A stretch of DNA of 64,000 nt from Legionellales bacterium (GCA_002690495.1 NZEV01000023.1:95009-159008); one strand, 5' to 3'; shown: positions 28,718-37,876, numbered from the stretch's first letter. A program made the numbers and translations. The notes: a model not told the origin generated them from the letters alone.

Positions 28718-30652
28718 TTATGATTTATCGTCGTCTTTAACCTCTTCAAAATCCGCATCAACAACATCATCTGATGATTGAGCTTGTTCTGATTGGGCTT
28801 GATCAGGTGCTTCAGCTTGGTTTGCTTGATTTGCATATAACCGTTCACTCATCTTCGTACTTGCAGCTGATAATGCCTCTGTTTTCGATTTAATGCTCTC
28901 AAGATCATCACCTTTGACAACCTCCTCTAGCTCTTTAATCGCAGCTTCAATTGCCTCTTTTTCACCTTGCTCAATCTTGTCATCACCGAGTTCAGTCATC
29001 GCTTTTTGAGTGCCTAAAATAAGTGATTCCGCTTGGTTACGTGCATCTACAAGTGCTTTAAATGCTTTATCTTCATCTGCAAATTTCTCAGCATCTGCTT
29101 TCATTTGTTCAATCTCTTCTTCAGATAAACCACCTGAAGCTTTAATCACGATAGATTGTTCCTTTCCTGTTGCTTTGTCCTGGGCGCCAACATTTAAAAT
29201 ACCATTCGCATCAATATTGAATGTCACCTCGATTTGTGGCATACCTCGGGGTGCAGGTGGAATATTACTGAGATTAAACCTACCTAAAGATTTATTCCCA
29301 GACGCAACATCTCTTTCACCTTGCAACACATGAATAGTGACTTCTGTCTGATTATTAGCAGCAGTTGAAAATACTTGTGACTTTTTAGTTGGAATCGTAG
29401 TATTTTTCTCGATTAATTTAGTCATGATCCCGCCTTCAGTCTCAATACCCAAAGATAATGGTGTCACATCCAGTAAAAGCACATCCTTTACATCGCCGCT
29501 TAATACTGCGCCTTGTACTGCAGCACCAATCGCTACAGCCTGGTCTGGGTTGATGTCTTTTCGAGCATCTTTTTTAAAGAACTCTTTAATCTTTTGTTGA
29601 ACAAGTGGCATCCGTGTTTGACCACCGACTAGAATCACATCATCTATATCAGCAGTTTTAAGTTTAGCGTCTTTTAATGCTGTTTTACATGGGGTAATTG
29701 TTCTAGTGATTAGATCCTCAACGAGTGACTCTAACTTTGATCTTGTGAGTTTAATCACAAAATGCATTGGTTGACCATCTGAACCTTGAGTAATAAAAGG
29801 TAAATTGATTTCTGTTTGCTGTGTAGATGATAATTCGATTTTAGCTTTTTCTGCAGCTTCCTTTAACCGTTGCAAAGGGACTGGATCTTTTGTTAGATCA
29901 ACACCTTGATCTTTCTTGAACTCGCTAGCTAGATACTCTAACAACACTTCATCAAAATTTGCGCCCCCTAGATGAGTATCCCCATTAGTGGCTAAAACCT
30001 CGAATTGATGATCGCCATCAACATTTGCAATATCAATGATAGAGACATCGAAAGTACCACCACCGAGGTCATAAACAGCAATCTTACGATCTCCACCTGC
30101 TTTATCAAGTCCAAATGCTAGTGAAGCCGCTGTAGGCTCGTTGATAATTCTTCTTACAGTTAAACCAGCAATTGCGCCAGCATCTTTTGTTGCTTGACGT
30201 TGAGCATCATTAAAATATGCAGGAACAGTAATGACAGCCTCTGTCACTGGCTGACCTAAATATTCTTCAGCGGTTTGTTTCATTCTCTGAAGGATGATTG
30301 AAGAGACTTTTTCTGGGGACCATTTTTCTTTTTTTCCATCAACAGTAATCTCAATTGCACAATCACCATTTTTGGCTTTGCTGATTTTATAACTCAAATC
30401 TTTCTCATATCCTTTTTCAAAGGAAGATCCTATGAGTCGCTTTACTTCGTAAATTGTATTTGCAGGGTTTTGTGTTGCTTGTCGTTTTGCATCATCACCG
30501 ACTAGCGTTTCATTATCTTTACTGATTGCAACCATAGATGGTGTTGTTGGACGACCCTGAGGGCTATCAATCACCTTCACTTTTCCATCTTTTTCCATTA
30601 CAGCAACACACGAGTTCGTCGTGCCTAAATCAATACCAATTATGTGTGACAT
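28718..30652 (-). CDS. dnaK: Chaperone DnaK (Hsp70)
   Basis: A 644-aa Hsp70 of normal length. ATPase motifs: [16 protein letters not shown] at the N-terminus, [41 protein letters not shown] and VGGQTRMP; substrate-binding domain with the linker [13 protein letters not shown]; acidic tail ending EEVKDDDKS. GrpE is upstream and dnaJ 10 nt downstream. A sigma-32-like promoter sits just ahead of it. Confidence 0.98.
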   Translation of the reverse strand: MSHIIGIDLGTTNSCVAVMEKDGKVKVIDSPQGRPTTPSMVAISKDNETLVGDDAKRQATQNPANTIYEVKRLIGSSFEKGYEKDLSYKISKAKNGDCAIEITVDGKKEKWSPEKVSSIILQRMKQTAEEYLGQPVTEAVITVPAYFNDAQRQATKDAGAIAGLTVRRIINEPTAASLAFGLDKAGGDRKIAVYDLGGGTFDVSIIDIANVDGDHQFEVLATNGDTHLGGANFDEVLLEYLASEFKKDQGVDLTKDPVPLQRLKEAAEKAKIELSSTQQTEINLPFITQGSDGQPMHFVIKLTRSKLESLVEDLITRTITPCKTALKDAKLKTADIDDVILVGGQTRMPLVQQKIKEFFKKDARKDINPDQAVAIGAAVQGAVLSGDVKDVLLLDVTPLSLGIETEGGIMTKLIEKNTTIPTKKSQVFSTAANNQTEVTIHVLQGERDVASGNKSLGRFNLSNIPPAPRGMPQIEVTFNIDANGILNVGAQDKATGKEQSIVIKASGGLSEEEIEQMKADAEKFADEDKAFKALVDARNQAESLILGTQKAMTELGDDKIEQGEKEAIEAAIKELEEVVKGDDLESIKSKTEALSAASTKMSERLYANQANQAEAPDQAQSEQAQSSDDVVDADFEEVKDDDKS

Positions 30653-30690
30653 CTAAATTCTCCGAAATAGTTTAAAATGTTCTAATACCT

Positions 30691-30718
30691 ATCTGGGGAT
30701 TATATGAAAAAATTCAAG
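30691..30718 (-). promoter_or_regulatory. Sigma-32-like heat-shock promoter of dnaK
   Basis: On the minus strand: CTTGAAT, a 13-nt spacer, then CCCCAGAT, close to the E. coli sigma-32 consensus CTTGAAA-N11-16-CCCCATNT. It lies directly downstream of the grpE stop, so dnaK-dnaJ can be induced apart from grpE. Confidence 0.75.
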
Positions 30719-31318
30719 TTATTTTGCAATAATGACTCTTGCAGGACGTAATAAACGGTCTTTCAACCAGAACCCTTTTTGGATCACCTGGATGATCTGT
30801 CCTGACTCAACACCATCTTTTTCAATCGCGGTCATGGCTTCATGACATTTGGGATCAAAAGCGACACTATCAGTTGTGACCACCTTTACATCATATTTTT
30901 CAAGTGCATCATAAAATAACTTGACTGTCATTTTCAAACCACTCTCTACTGAATCATTACCTTGCGCAGCGTCAAGTGCCGCTTCTAAAGAATCGACAAC
31001 TGGCAACATTGACTCTACAATTTGTTGTGCAATAAAAGTCTTGGATCGTTGTACTTCTTGCTCCATTCGTTTTCTATAATTATCAACATCTGCTCTAACG
31101 AGAAGTTCATTCTCTTGTGCTTGCTTTAAGGATGCCATAGCATCTTTAAGTTGCTGTTGAGTACCCTCAAGCTCTTTAAGCAGCTTATTTTCAACGTCTT
31201 TCGATGCTTCAGGACTCTCGAAAGCAGCACTTGCTTCTGGCGCAACAGCATCTGCATTTAAAGGTTCATCAGTCTTTTTTTGATTTTTTTCCTTCTCTGC
31301 TCTATTTTTTGTAACCAT
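30719..31318 (-). CDS. grpE: Nucleotide exchange factor GrpE
   Basis: A 199-aa DnaK co-chaperone that releases ADP. It has a charged, Ala-rich N-terminus, a long coiled coil (~residues 45-100, ELEGTQQQLKDAMASLKQAQ) and the C-terminal beta domain with the family signature FDPKCHEAMTAIE and LKDRLLRPARVIIAK. Located upstream of dnaK, from which it is separated by a heat-shock promoter. Weak GAGAG precedes the ATG. Confidence 0.96.
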   Translation of the reverse strand: MVTKNRAEKEKNQKKTDEPLNADAVAPEASAAFESPEASKDVENKLLKELEGTQQQLKDAMASLKQAQENELLVRADVDNYRKRMEQEVQRSKTFIAQQIVESMLPVVDSLEAALDAAQGNDSVESGLKMTVKLFYDALEKYDVKVVTTDSVAFDPKCHEAMTAIEKDGVESGQIIQVIQKGFWLKDRLLRPARVIIAK

Positions 31319-31390
31319 AGTGATCTCTCTAAATTTTTTCTTATCCTAACATAACTCTAGACATAAAAAAATAGATCATGTAAAACATAA

Positions 31391-31885
31391 ATGGATATGT
31401 TTTCTTACAAAAAAATCACCCTAACACAATTTGTATTGGCTTTTTTCGCTATGATTGTGAGTTTCTACATGGAAATTATTTTAAAAATAGATCCCTGCCA
31501 TATCTGTATTGCTCAAAGGTTTATTATCACTCTCCTGATGGCCGTCTTTTTAATTGAACTATTTTTATCATATTCAAAAACATTAAATATCTGTTCAAGT
31601 ATTTTACTTCTATTGGGATTGATGCTCAGTGTACATCATATTCATTTGATGAAACATTTTGATCCTGATGGACAGTGCCTTCCTAACTTTTCATATTTGT
31701 TATCTACTTTTGGAGTGTGGGAAGCTTTTTCTATGATTTTGAATGACCCTGTTAGCTGCAGCCATATTCCTTTCAAACCATTTGGTATTAATACGCCCGT
31801 GTGGATTTTAATTTTTTATCTCATGGAAATTGTATTATGGATTACAAAAATTGTATCCAGCTATAAACGCTCTAAACCAATCTGA
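31391..31885 (+). CDS. DsbB-family disulphide bond formation protein
   Basis: A 164-aa four-helix inner-membrane protein. The first periplasmic loop has CHIC (Cys36, Cys39) and the second loop has Cys96 and Cys123 (DGQCLPNF, VSCSHIPFKPFG), the four Cys residues DsbB uses to pass electrons from DsbA to quinone. Residues QRF after CHIC match the quinone-site region. A second ATG lies at 31397. The 3' end overlaps the midA-like gene by 25 nt on the other strand. Confidence 0.88.
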   Translation: MDMFSYKKITLTQFVLAFFAMIVSFYMEIILKIDPCHICIAQRFIITLLMAVFLIELFLSYSKTLNICSSILLLLGLMLSVHHIHLMKHFDPDGQCLPNFSYLLSTFGVWEAFSMILNDPVSCSHIPFKPFGINTPVWILIFYLMEIVLWITKIVSSYKRSKPI

Positions 31886-32880
31886 TTTAGATGAACCAAA
31901 GACGATTGTCGAGACAATACCATGACACGTACACGCTCTCCCATCTGAGTAGGATACATTAACTGTTTGATTTGGTATGGATCATATGTTCTTTCAAGCC
32001 CTTGTTTCATTAAAAGCTGAATTAATTCTGACTGTCTAAAATAAGAGATGACCTGCCAACCCTCAGCTTCTGCCTGAAACGCTAATCGAGAAAAATTGAT
32101 ATCCACTGTCAAATCCATCTGCCCTAGATGTTGCCAAGGCTCATGAATCACCTGATTACGATAAAATCCCCTAAGGCTATCTCTTAATTGTGGATGAGCA
32201 ATATATTCTGATGCATGATATCCATAATCTATCAACACCACTAATGAATGCGCTAATGGCTTTAGCATTTCAAATAATGGATTATAATCAATCACATCAC
32301 AAACCCCCTCTGCTGAGCCAAAATGTTCAAGTTGTATATCAGTTGGTATTGTATGCCATTTGAAATGATCCTGGAAATCGATACAGCTCTCTAAACAATC
32401 ATCTTCGCGCTTATAAATTCTTTTTGCCGGTAAAGCATCTAAAAATTCATTTGCGATGACAAGCGAAGACGGTTGAGGATCTAGATCAGCCAAACCCCAC
32501 TCATAATGAATCGGACCGCTGAGTTTGTCTTTTTGATATGCCTGAAGCCCTATACTTTTTTCAACACAGTAGTATGTTCTTATAAGATCTTGCCAGTGAC
32601 TTCCTAACTGTTGCGCTAATGCGCCAGCCCCTGGTCCAAGCTCAATCACTTGCTCAATGTGATTGAGTTCAATGGCAGGCTTGAGCCAAACTGACAGTGC
32701 ATCAGCAAAAATCTCTCCCATCTCAGGTGCTGTAATAAAATCCCGACCCAACATAGCAGGCTCACGCTGATGGTAATAGCCGCACTCAGGATCGTACAAG
32801 ACCAGATCCATAAATTGATCCAGTCCTAATGGACCTTGATCCTTAATCAGATTAATCAGTTTCGACTTTAACGTTCTCAT
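31861..32880 (-). CDS. SAM-dependent methyltransferase, MidA/NDUFAF7 family (DUF185)
   Basis: A 339-aa class I methyltransferase. It has the family N-terminus LGLDQFMDLVLYDPECGYYHQ, DFITAPEMGEIFADAL and SAM-binding motif I VIELGPGAGALAQQL, plus NEFLDALPAKR. Mitochondrial NDUFAF7 methylates an Arg of complex I; the bacterial substrate is unclear. Last gene of the ABC-folB operon, 11 nt after folB. Confidence 0.9.
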   Translation of the reverse strand: MRTLKSKLINLIKDQGPLGLDQFMDLVLYDPECGYYHQREPAMLGRDFITAPEMGEIFADALSVWLKPAIELNHIEQVIELGPGAGALAQQLGSHWQDLIRTYYCVEKSIGLQAYQKDKLSGPIHYEWGLADLDPQPSSLVIANEFLDALPAKRIYKREDDCLESCIDFQDHFKWHTIPTDIQLEHFGSAEGVCDVIDYNPLFEMLKPLAHSLVVLIDYGYHASEYIAHPQLRDSLRGFYRNQVIHEPWQHLGQMDLTVDINFSRLAFQAEAEGWQVISYFRQSELIQLLMKQGLERTYDPYQIKQLMYPTQMGERVRVMVLSRQSSLVHLNQIGLERL

Positions 32881-32891
32881 TCATCACACTA

Positions 32892-33251
32892 TCAAATAGA
32901 ATGCTTGTTCGATTTTGACCATGTATCCTCAACGCCACAGCATTTAGCATGCTCGAGCACATCAATCTTTGTCAGTTTGATTTGATAAGCAAGAAGCTGT
33001 GGTATGTTTTCATGCATAAATGTCTTGAGATCTTCTAGTAATCGCTCTAATAAATAATAAGACTGATCTTGTGCTATTTTTCTAAATGATGTCGCAAGAT
33101 CTGCATAATTGATTGTATCCTCAATGGCATCACTTTTCTGGTAATCAAATTCAACGATACAATCACATAAGATTATTCTTTTTTCTTTTCTTTCCCAATC
33201 CCATAACCCAATAATTGTTTCTAATTCTAATCCTTCGAAAAATATTTTCAT
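32892..33251 (-). CDS. folB: Dihydroneopterin aldolase
   Basis: A 119-aa enzyme of folate synthesis that cleaves dihydroneopterin to 6-hydroxymethyl-dihydropterin. It shows the FolB pattern FEGLELETIIGLWDWERK, INYADLA (Tyr), SYYLLERLLEDL (Glu) and LTKIDVLE (catalytic Lys). folP lies elsewhere in the window (49.9 kb). Its ATG overlaps the stop of the ABC permease gene as ATGA. Confidence 0.88.
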   Translation of the reverse strand: MKIFFEGLELETIIGLWDWERKEKRIILCDCIVEFDYQKSDAIEDTINYADLATSFRKIAQDQSYYLLERLLEDLKTFMHENIPQLLAYQIKLTKIDVLEHAKCCGVEDTWSKSNKHSI

Positions 33252-34009
33252 TCTCTAAACCCTAAACCACGATTAAATAAATAACCTAACGCCGATAGTA
33301 CAACCACTAACATAGCAATAATCACAACAAATGTACCTACAGGTGTAAACTCACTTAAATTTAAAATAGAATATCTAGCAGCATCGACAAAATAAACAAT
33401 AGGATTATATGCGTGAATGGGTCTTAATATCTCAGGAAGTTGATCTGTACTGTAAAATATACCACTCAGAAAGATTAATGGTGTCAAGATAAAATCTGGG
33501 AAAACCGTAATGTGATCGAATGTTTTTGCCAGCATCCCGTTAATCATTCCAATTGCAGCAAAGAATGTCGTTACTAATAACATGGTCATCAGAAAGATCA
33601 CAGGGTGCGCAATCGGTGTACCTGTTATAATGATGCCCACGATCGTAACCAACACACCACAAATACACCCACGTACAACACCACCGGTCAGAAAGCCAAT
33701 AATGACCTCCACATTAGATAATGGTGAAACCAGGATTTCTTCTATACTTTTCTGAAACTTTTCACCGTAAAAAGAGGACGCTGTATTTTGGAATGAACTA
33801 ATAATCATCGACAACATCATCAGTCCAGGGAAAATAAAGCTCGGATAATCAATATTTTGAACAGACCCAATTCGATCACCTAAAACTTTACCAAAGATCA
33901 TCATAAATAAAGAACTAGATATGACTGTTGGTATCAATGTCTGACGCCATAATCTTAAAAAACGGTAAATCTCTTTATACATTAATGTTCTAAGCGGCAA
34001 TAAAATCAT
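33248..34009 (-). CDS. ABC-2 type transporter permease (YadH-like)
   Basis: A 253-aa inner-membrane protein with six helices and the ABC-2 signature region around FQNTASSFYGEKFQKSIEEILVSPLSNVEVIIGF and IFLSGIFYSTDQLP. It matches the YadH-type permeases that pair with YadG ATPases; substrate unknown. Start and stop overlap its neighbours by 4 nt each (ATGA), so the ATPase, permease and folB genes are tightly coupled. Confidence 0.87.
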   Translation of the reverse strand: MILLPLRTLMYKEIYRFLRLWRQTLIPTVISSSLFMMIFGKVLGDRIGSVQNIDYPSFIFPGLMMLSMIISSFQNTASSFYGEKFQKSIEEILVSPLSNVEVIIGFLTGGVVRGCICGVLVTIVGIIITGTPIAHPVIFLMTMLLVTTFFAAIGMINGMLAKTFDHITVFPDFILTPLIFLSGIFYSTDQLPEILRPIHAYNPIVYFVDAARYSILNLSEFTPVGTFVVIIAMLVVVLSALGYLFNRGLGFRE

Positions 34010-34920
34010 AATTTTTTTCCTTTGCTTAAACCTGTCAGTGTTCTTTCTAATCGACTTTCCAATACATCAATACGATCCACTTTAATGCTTCTTTTTTCAC
34101 ACTCTGAGAATACTTTTTGCAGTGTTCGTCTTTGTGTCACTGTCACACAAGCAGATGACTCATTAAGCCACTTAAAATACTTTGGCAAATCCAGCTTAGT
34201 CATTGGTTTAGAAAAGAAGAACTGAATATATTCTTCATTAAATGTCTTTAACAGTGCATTCATTGACCCTGAAAATCTCAACTGACCTAAATGTAAAACA
34301 GCCGCTTGATTACATAAACGCTCCGCCTCCTCAAGATAGTGCGTTGTCAAAATAATAGTCAGGCCCTCCTGATTTAATTGTTTTAAAAAAGCCCATGTTT
34401 CTTGTCTTGTTTCTACATCAACGCCAGCCGTTGGTTCATCAAGTAATAATATTTTTGGTTGATGAATTAAAGCACGCGCAATCATGAGACGACGTTTCAT
34501 GCCTCCAGATAAAAACCTCGCCATCACATGTCGCTTTTCAAATAAATTTAATTTCTTTAAAATCATGTTAATTCTTGGCGCTTGTGCTTTTGGAGAAAGC
34601 CCATAATAACCGGCGGAATAAAACAAAATCTGCTGTACCGTTAAAAACATATTAAAATTAAATTCTTGAGGAACAAGGCCAATCATGCGTTTGATATTGA
34701 CAGGCTCTTTTCTAAGATCTAACCCAAAAACTTCAATATGCCCCTCATCAATTCGATTTAATTGCGTGAGTATATTGATGAGACTTGTTTTACCTGCACC
34801 ATTCGGCCCAAGCAAAGAAAAAAAGTCACCTTCTTGCACATCAAATGATACTCGATCTAGGGCTTTAAACCCATCCGTGTACACTTTTGATAATTTTTTT
34901 ATATTCAATGCAGTACTCAT
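34006..34920 (-). CDS. ABC transporter ATPase (YadG-like)
   Basis: A 304-aa ATPase with Walker A GPNGAGKT, Q-loop LVPQEF, signature LSGGMKRR, Walker B ILLLDEPTAGVD and switch His in LTTHYLEEAERL. It energises the adjacent ABC-2 permease. First gene of the operon running to midA; its promoter suggests a leaderless mRNA (ATG AGT ACT GCA with no Shine-Dalgarno). The substrate is not predictable. Confidence 0.92.
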   Translation of the reverse strand: MSTALNIKKLSKVYTDGFKALDRVSFDVQEGDFFSLLGPNGAGKTSLINILTQLNRIDEGHIEVFGLDLRKEPVNIKRMIGLVPQEFNFNMFLTVQQILFYSAGYYGLSPKAQAPRINMILKKLNLFEKRHVMARFLSGGMKRRLMIARALIHQPKILLLDEPTAGVDVETRQETWAFLKQLNQEGLTIILTTHYLEEAERLCNQAAVLHLGQLRFSGSMNALLKTFNEEYIQFFFSKPMTKLDLPKYFKWLNESSACVTVTQRRTLQKVFSECEKRSIKVDRIDVLESRLERTLTGLSKGKKL

Positions 34921-34926
34921 TATGGT

Positions 34927-34955
34927 ATTCTATATTTTATGATCTATCGAAGCAA
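34927..34955 (-). promoter_or_regulatory. Promoter of ABC-folB-midA operon, leaderless geometry
   Basis: Minus strand: TTGCTT, 17-bp spacer, TAGAAT, then 6 nt to the ATG at 34920. Same layout as at bamE, smpB, def and the Trm112-like gene. Confidence 0.6.
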
Positions 34956-34979
34956 TATTCATTTTAATTTAAGGAGTCG

Positions 34980-35165
34980 ATGATGGCAGATCGAATATAT
35001 CAAGTATTTATTTTAATCACCGCTTTACTGATGGGCCTGTTTCTAAGCACTCACCTAGTAAAGGCAGATATTTTTTCCATCCTGATTCATGATTTACAAA
35101 ATTTCTTTAAAGCCATGATACCGATTTTGGGTGCTGGGGCCTTGATTAAATACCTGTTGAGCTAA
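34980..35165 (+). CDS. Small membrane protein (61 aa)
   Basis: Not recognised. A 61-aa protein with two likely membrane helices (IYQVFILITALLMGLFL and AMIPILGAGALIKYLLS) separated by a short loop. An AAGGAG Shine-Dalgarno stands before two possible ATGs (34980, 34983), which supports real translation. The last 72 nt overlap the 3' end of dapF, convergent. No function can be assigned. Confidence 0.55.
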   Translation: MMADRIYQVFILITALLMGLFLSTHLVKADIFSILIHDLQNFFKAMIPILGAGALIKYLLS

Positions 35166-35885
35166 ATCGATTTCCCCTGAATAGACCCATTTGGCTTGAC
35201 CGACTGCACACACTTTATCTTGATGAATGTAAAGACGACTAGCACCGCCTTTTTGAAACACCGTTAAATGATCATCACACAGCTGATGCTCGTATAAAGC
35301 AGTAAATGTTGCCACTGCAGCACTACCACACGCATTTGTAAAACCGACACCTCTTTCATAAGTGCACAGCGACACCTCACGCTCATGATGCCTATATACA
35401 CCACTCACATTGACAGGTTTTTGTAAGTAATAATCGGAGATCATTTGTCTTTCCCAGCGCTGGTGCGTTAAATCAATCACCCAGTGAGGATTTCCGAGCT
35501 CATAAAACCATCCCTCAAACATCTTTTGTGTTTCTCGAGGCCACTTCACTAGAATCTCAATATCTTGGTGGTGTGCGATTTTAACTACAATTTCTTCTGT
35601 GTTTGAATGTAAAGTGACCCGTTCCAAACCTCTTGTTTGGTTTAAATATAAGCCAACTGCCCTAGCACCATTCAAACATTGACTGACCTCATGACCGTCT
35701 TGATTAAAGATTTGATACCGCCACTCATCTTTTGATAATTTGGTGATGACTAAACATTGGTCAAATCCAATACCTAAATAACGGTTTCCCCAACGACGGA
35801 TTTGCTCATCTGTGGGAAAAGTCTCTGGTTGCTCAAGTAAAATGAAATCATTACCGAATGAGTGTAGCTTATGAAAATGTAACAT
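35094..35885 (-). CDS. dapF: Diaminopimelate epimerase
   Basis: A 263-aa enzyme converting LL- to meso-diaminopimelate for lysine and peptidoglycan. Both catalytic Cys are present: QCLNGARAV and FTNACGSAAVATF, with YERGVG before the second. The first motif reads Cys-Leu-Asn where most DapF have Cys-Gly-Asn. After the usual end (VYSGEIDL) there is a ~24-residue C-terminal extension, encoded where the convergent 61-aa gene lies. The ATG at 35885 fits the family N-terminus (FHKLHSFGNDFILLEQ). Confidence 0.92.
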   Translation of the reverse strand: MLHFHKLHSFGNDFILLEQPETFPTDEQIRRWGNRYLGIGFDQCLVITKLSKDEWRYQIFNQDGHEVSQCLNGARAVGLYLNQTRGLERVTLHSNTEEIVVKIAHHQDIEILVKWPRETQKMFEGWFYELGNPHWVIDLTHQRWERQMISDYYLQKPVNVSGVYRHHEREVSLCTYERGVGFTNACGSAAVATFTALYEHQLCDDHLTVFQKGGASRLYIHQDKVCAVGQAKWVYSGEIDLAQQVFNQGPSTQNRYHGFKEIL

Positions 35886-35893
35886 TATCTCTA

Positions 35894-35922
35894 TTTATAC
35901 CATTTAGATTTGCTTGAATCAA
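35894..35922 (-). promoter_or_regulatory. Promoter of dapF with very short leader
   Basis: Minus strand: TTGATT, 17-bp spacer, TATAAA, then 8 nt to the dapF ATG. The -35 overlaps the -35 of the divergent tRNA promoter. No Shine-Dalgarno is clear. Confidence 0.5.
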
Positions 35923-35942
35923 AATCATAATTTTGATAGTAT
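35914..35942 (+). promoter_or_regulatory. tRNA promoter with inverted repeat in spacer
   Basis: TTGAAT, 17-bp spacer, TAGTAT, 15 nt before the tRNA. A perfect 8-bp inverted repeat (ATCAAAAT / ATTTTGAT, 4-nt loop) spans 35918-35937, covering most of the spacer and the divergent dapF -35; it could be an operator. Confidence 0.5.
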
Positions 35943-35957
35943 CATGATTCATAAGCG

Positions 35958-36034
<77 letters not shown>

Positions 36035-36070
36035 CTATTTAGGTGTTAATATGAATCCTCTTTCAAATAT

Positions 36071-37318
36071 ATGATTAATCATCTTGTTGATTTAAATTTC
36101 ATACAACTTAAATCACTTCTTCAATCCGCTCCTGAAACACTCAACGCATTGATATATGTTGAAAGCTTCATGCAAGCTATGACTGAGGAGATGAATCACG
36201 AGCGTCAAATACTTTCAGAAAAAATATCTGAGTCTAACTACAGCGATCGAGACCTGAGGTTACACGTACGTCAACAACTGTCTCAATGGGACTTAGATTA
36301 TGGGCAAATATCAAATGCACTCTCTGATTACTATTCACAACCAAATACCAATCAAGATTTTTTTTATCCATTAACTTCATTTAAATCTCGAGAGATTATT
36401 CAAAAATGCAATTATCTTAATGAACAATCTGAAGATTTCTTATCCAACTGTTGCCATGATTTCTTTTCTCTAGAGTTGAGTACCACCAATGATGAACACT
36501 TTGATTTCTCAGATTTTAGACAAGCAGCACGAGATCCCAATCAACTGCCGTGGCTTGGAGGACGAACCGGTATACCCGAAGCGCTTGGCTTATCAACAGA
36601 AGGTATTTGGAGTTATTGGGGCACAGAAAAACCAGCTATTTTTAATCATTTACTCGTTGCTGCAAGCACCCTCTTTTCAGAAAGACCTGAAAGTACAGTC
36701 CCAGATCAAAATCGTAGTATGTATTGGGCGTATCCTCTACCAACAGGCCCTGAATACCCACATTCATCATTAATTACCAACGTTGAGGGACAACCCAGTT
36801 TACTAGTGTATAATGCCAATGAGTATAGCTATGGCGGTGTAGGTGTTAAAAAGACAGATGATGTGACCTCTAGCCGCTTTCCACCAAGGGACTGTTCAAG
36901 TTTTATCGCTGATTTTTATCATTTACCATATCGAACAGCGACTCGAGACCATATCAAACTTTCTAAATACCATCATGGCTTTGGTGAGTGTCACTCCAAA
37001 CGATTATCTGACACATTGATTACAGAGCTTGGTCATAAACGATGCCCTGGGGATTTACTAACAGTCAGCTCAATGCCACATCAACTATTCAAAGATCCTG
37101 AGCATCTTGGAGACAAAAGACACATCTCAATTTTTCTTGATCACGTCCAGTCTCAAGACTATGCCCTGTTATTTTCATGTGCACGAGTCATCAATAATAA
37201 TCCCAAAGATTGTAATGGCATTCATGGGTATGGCGTACGTATTAACGGCTTGTTTTCACCTCAAGAAGCGATCGATGAAGCTAACTGTCAGTATCAAGTC
37301 TTCCAGAGAAAACGTTGA
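36071..37318 (+). CDS. Papain-like/NlpC-P60-like protein (415 aa)
   Basis: A 415-aa protein without signal peptide. The N-terminal ~150 residues are helical (residues 30-90 highly charged). The C-terminal half has an NlpC/P60-like pattern: RDCSSFIADFY with candidate nucleophile Cys275, then a GDLLTVSS strand and HISIFL with candidate His351. The order and spacing suit a cysteine peptidase or amidase, but the fold assignment is by eye. It follows a tRNA gene and is flanked by accessory genes. It may be a peptidoglycan hydrolase acting in the cytosol, or an exported toxin or effector. No Shine-Dalgarno is obvious. Confidence 0.7.
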   Translation: MINHLVDLNFIQLKSLLQSAPETLNALIYVESFMQAMTEEMNHERQILSEKISESNYSDRDLRLHVRQQLSQWDLDYGQISNALSDYYSQPNTNQDFFYPLTSFKSREIIQKCNYLNEQSEDFLSNCCHDFFSLELSTTNDEHFDFSDFRQAARDPNQLPWLGGRTGIPEALGLSTEGIWSYWGTEKPAIFNHLLVAASTLFSERPESTVPDQNRSMYWAYPLPTGPEYPHSSLITNVEGQPSLLVYNANEYSYGGVGVKKTDDVTSSRFPPRDCSSFIADFYHLPYRTATRDHIKLSKYHHGFGECHSKRLSDTLITELGHKRCPGDLLTVSSMPHQLFKDPEHLGDKRHISIFLDHVQSQDYALLFSCARVINNNPKDCNGIHGYGVRINGLFSPQEAIDEANCQYQVFQRKR

Positions 37319-37319
37319 G

Positions 37320-37865
37320 CTAATTTATAACTTCAATCGGATGATTGGTCATTTGACATGGCGAATGGCATGCGACACTCATTGACCATGTGCCCTGATA
37401 GGTAAAGTTTTCATGATGCAGATAAGCATTTGGAAAGATAAGCTCTTGTGGGTTTGGTAATTGAAACTGTTGCAAACGAGTAATACGTTCACCCTGAAGC
37501 TTAATTAATGCCTCTTTAATCGTCCATAACTTATAAAATGCAAAACTTTGATTGTGGGATTGCAAAATATATTGATATTCCTTGCGACTAAAAAAACGCT
37601 TTGCGATCTTTATGATTGATCGATCTTGATCATGATATTCTATATCTAAGCCAATCTCACCATCACGACTCATTGCAATACCAAGTAACGAACCACTATG
37701 ACTAATACTTAATTGTGATTGATGATCTGGAGTCACTAGATAAGGCTTACCATTTAAGCCTTTTTTCAGCTGGTAATCTGATCCAATCGTCGACTCAATG
37801 ACATGGTGAATGACTTTGGTACGATCACTCGGGGAAACAACAAATTTAAAAACTTCAATGACCAT
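37320..37865 (-). CDS. 4'-phosphopantetheinyl transferase (Sfp type)
   Basis: A 181-aa enzyme that adds the CoA-derived phosphopantetheine arm to carrier proteins. It has the family motifs LSISHSGSLLGIAMS, IGLDIEYHD (Mg-binding Asp/Glu) and YKLWTIKEALIKLQGE. It is shorter than Sfp (224 aa) but longer than AcpS. No NRPS or PKS gene is in the window, so it may serve the fatty-acid acyl carrier protein. Convergent with the papain-like gene, 1 nt apart. Confidence 0.85.
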   Translation of the reverse strand: MVIEVFKFVVSPSDRTKVIHHVIESTIGSDYQLKKGLNGKPYLVTPDHQSQLSISHSGSLLGIAMSRDGEIGLDIEYHDQDRSIIKIAKRFFSRKEYQYILQSHNQSFAFYKLWTIKEALIKLQGERITRLQQFQLPNPQELIFPNAYLHHENFTYQGTWSMSVACHSPCQMTNHPIEVIN

Positions 37866-37876
37866 AAAACGTTAAG

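Noticed and set aside
29010..29333. Open frame antisense to dnaK
   Set aside because: Antisense shadow of a highly conserved gene.
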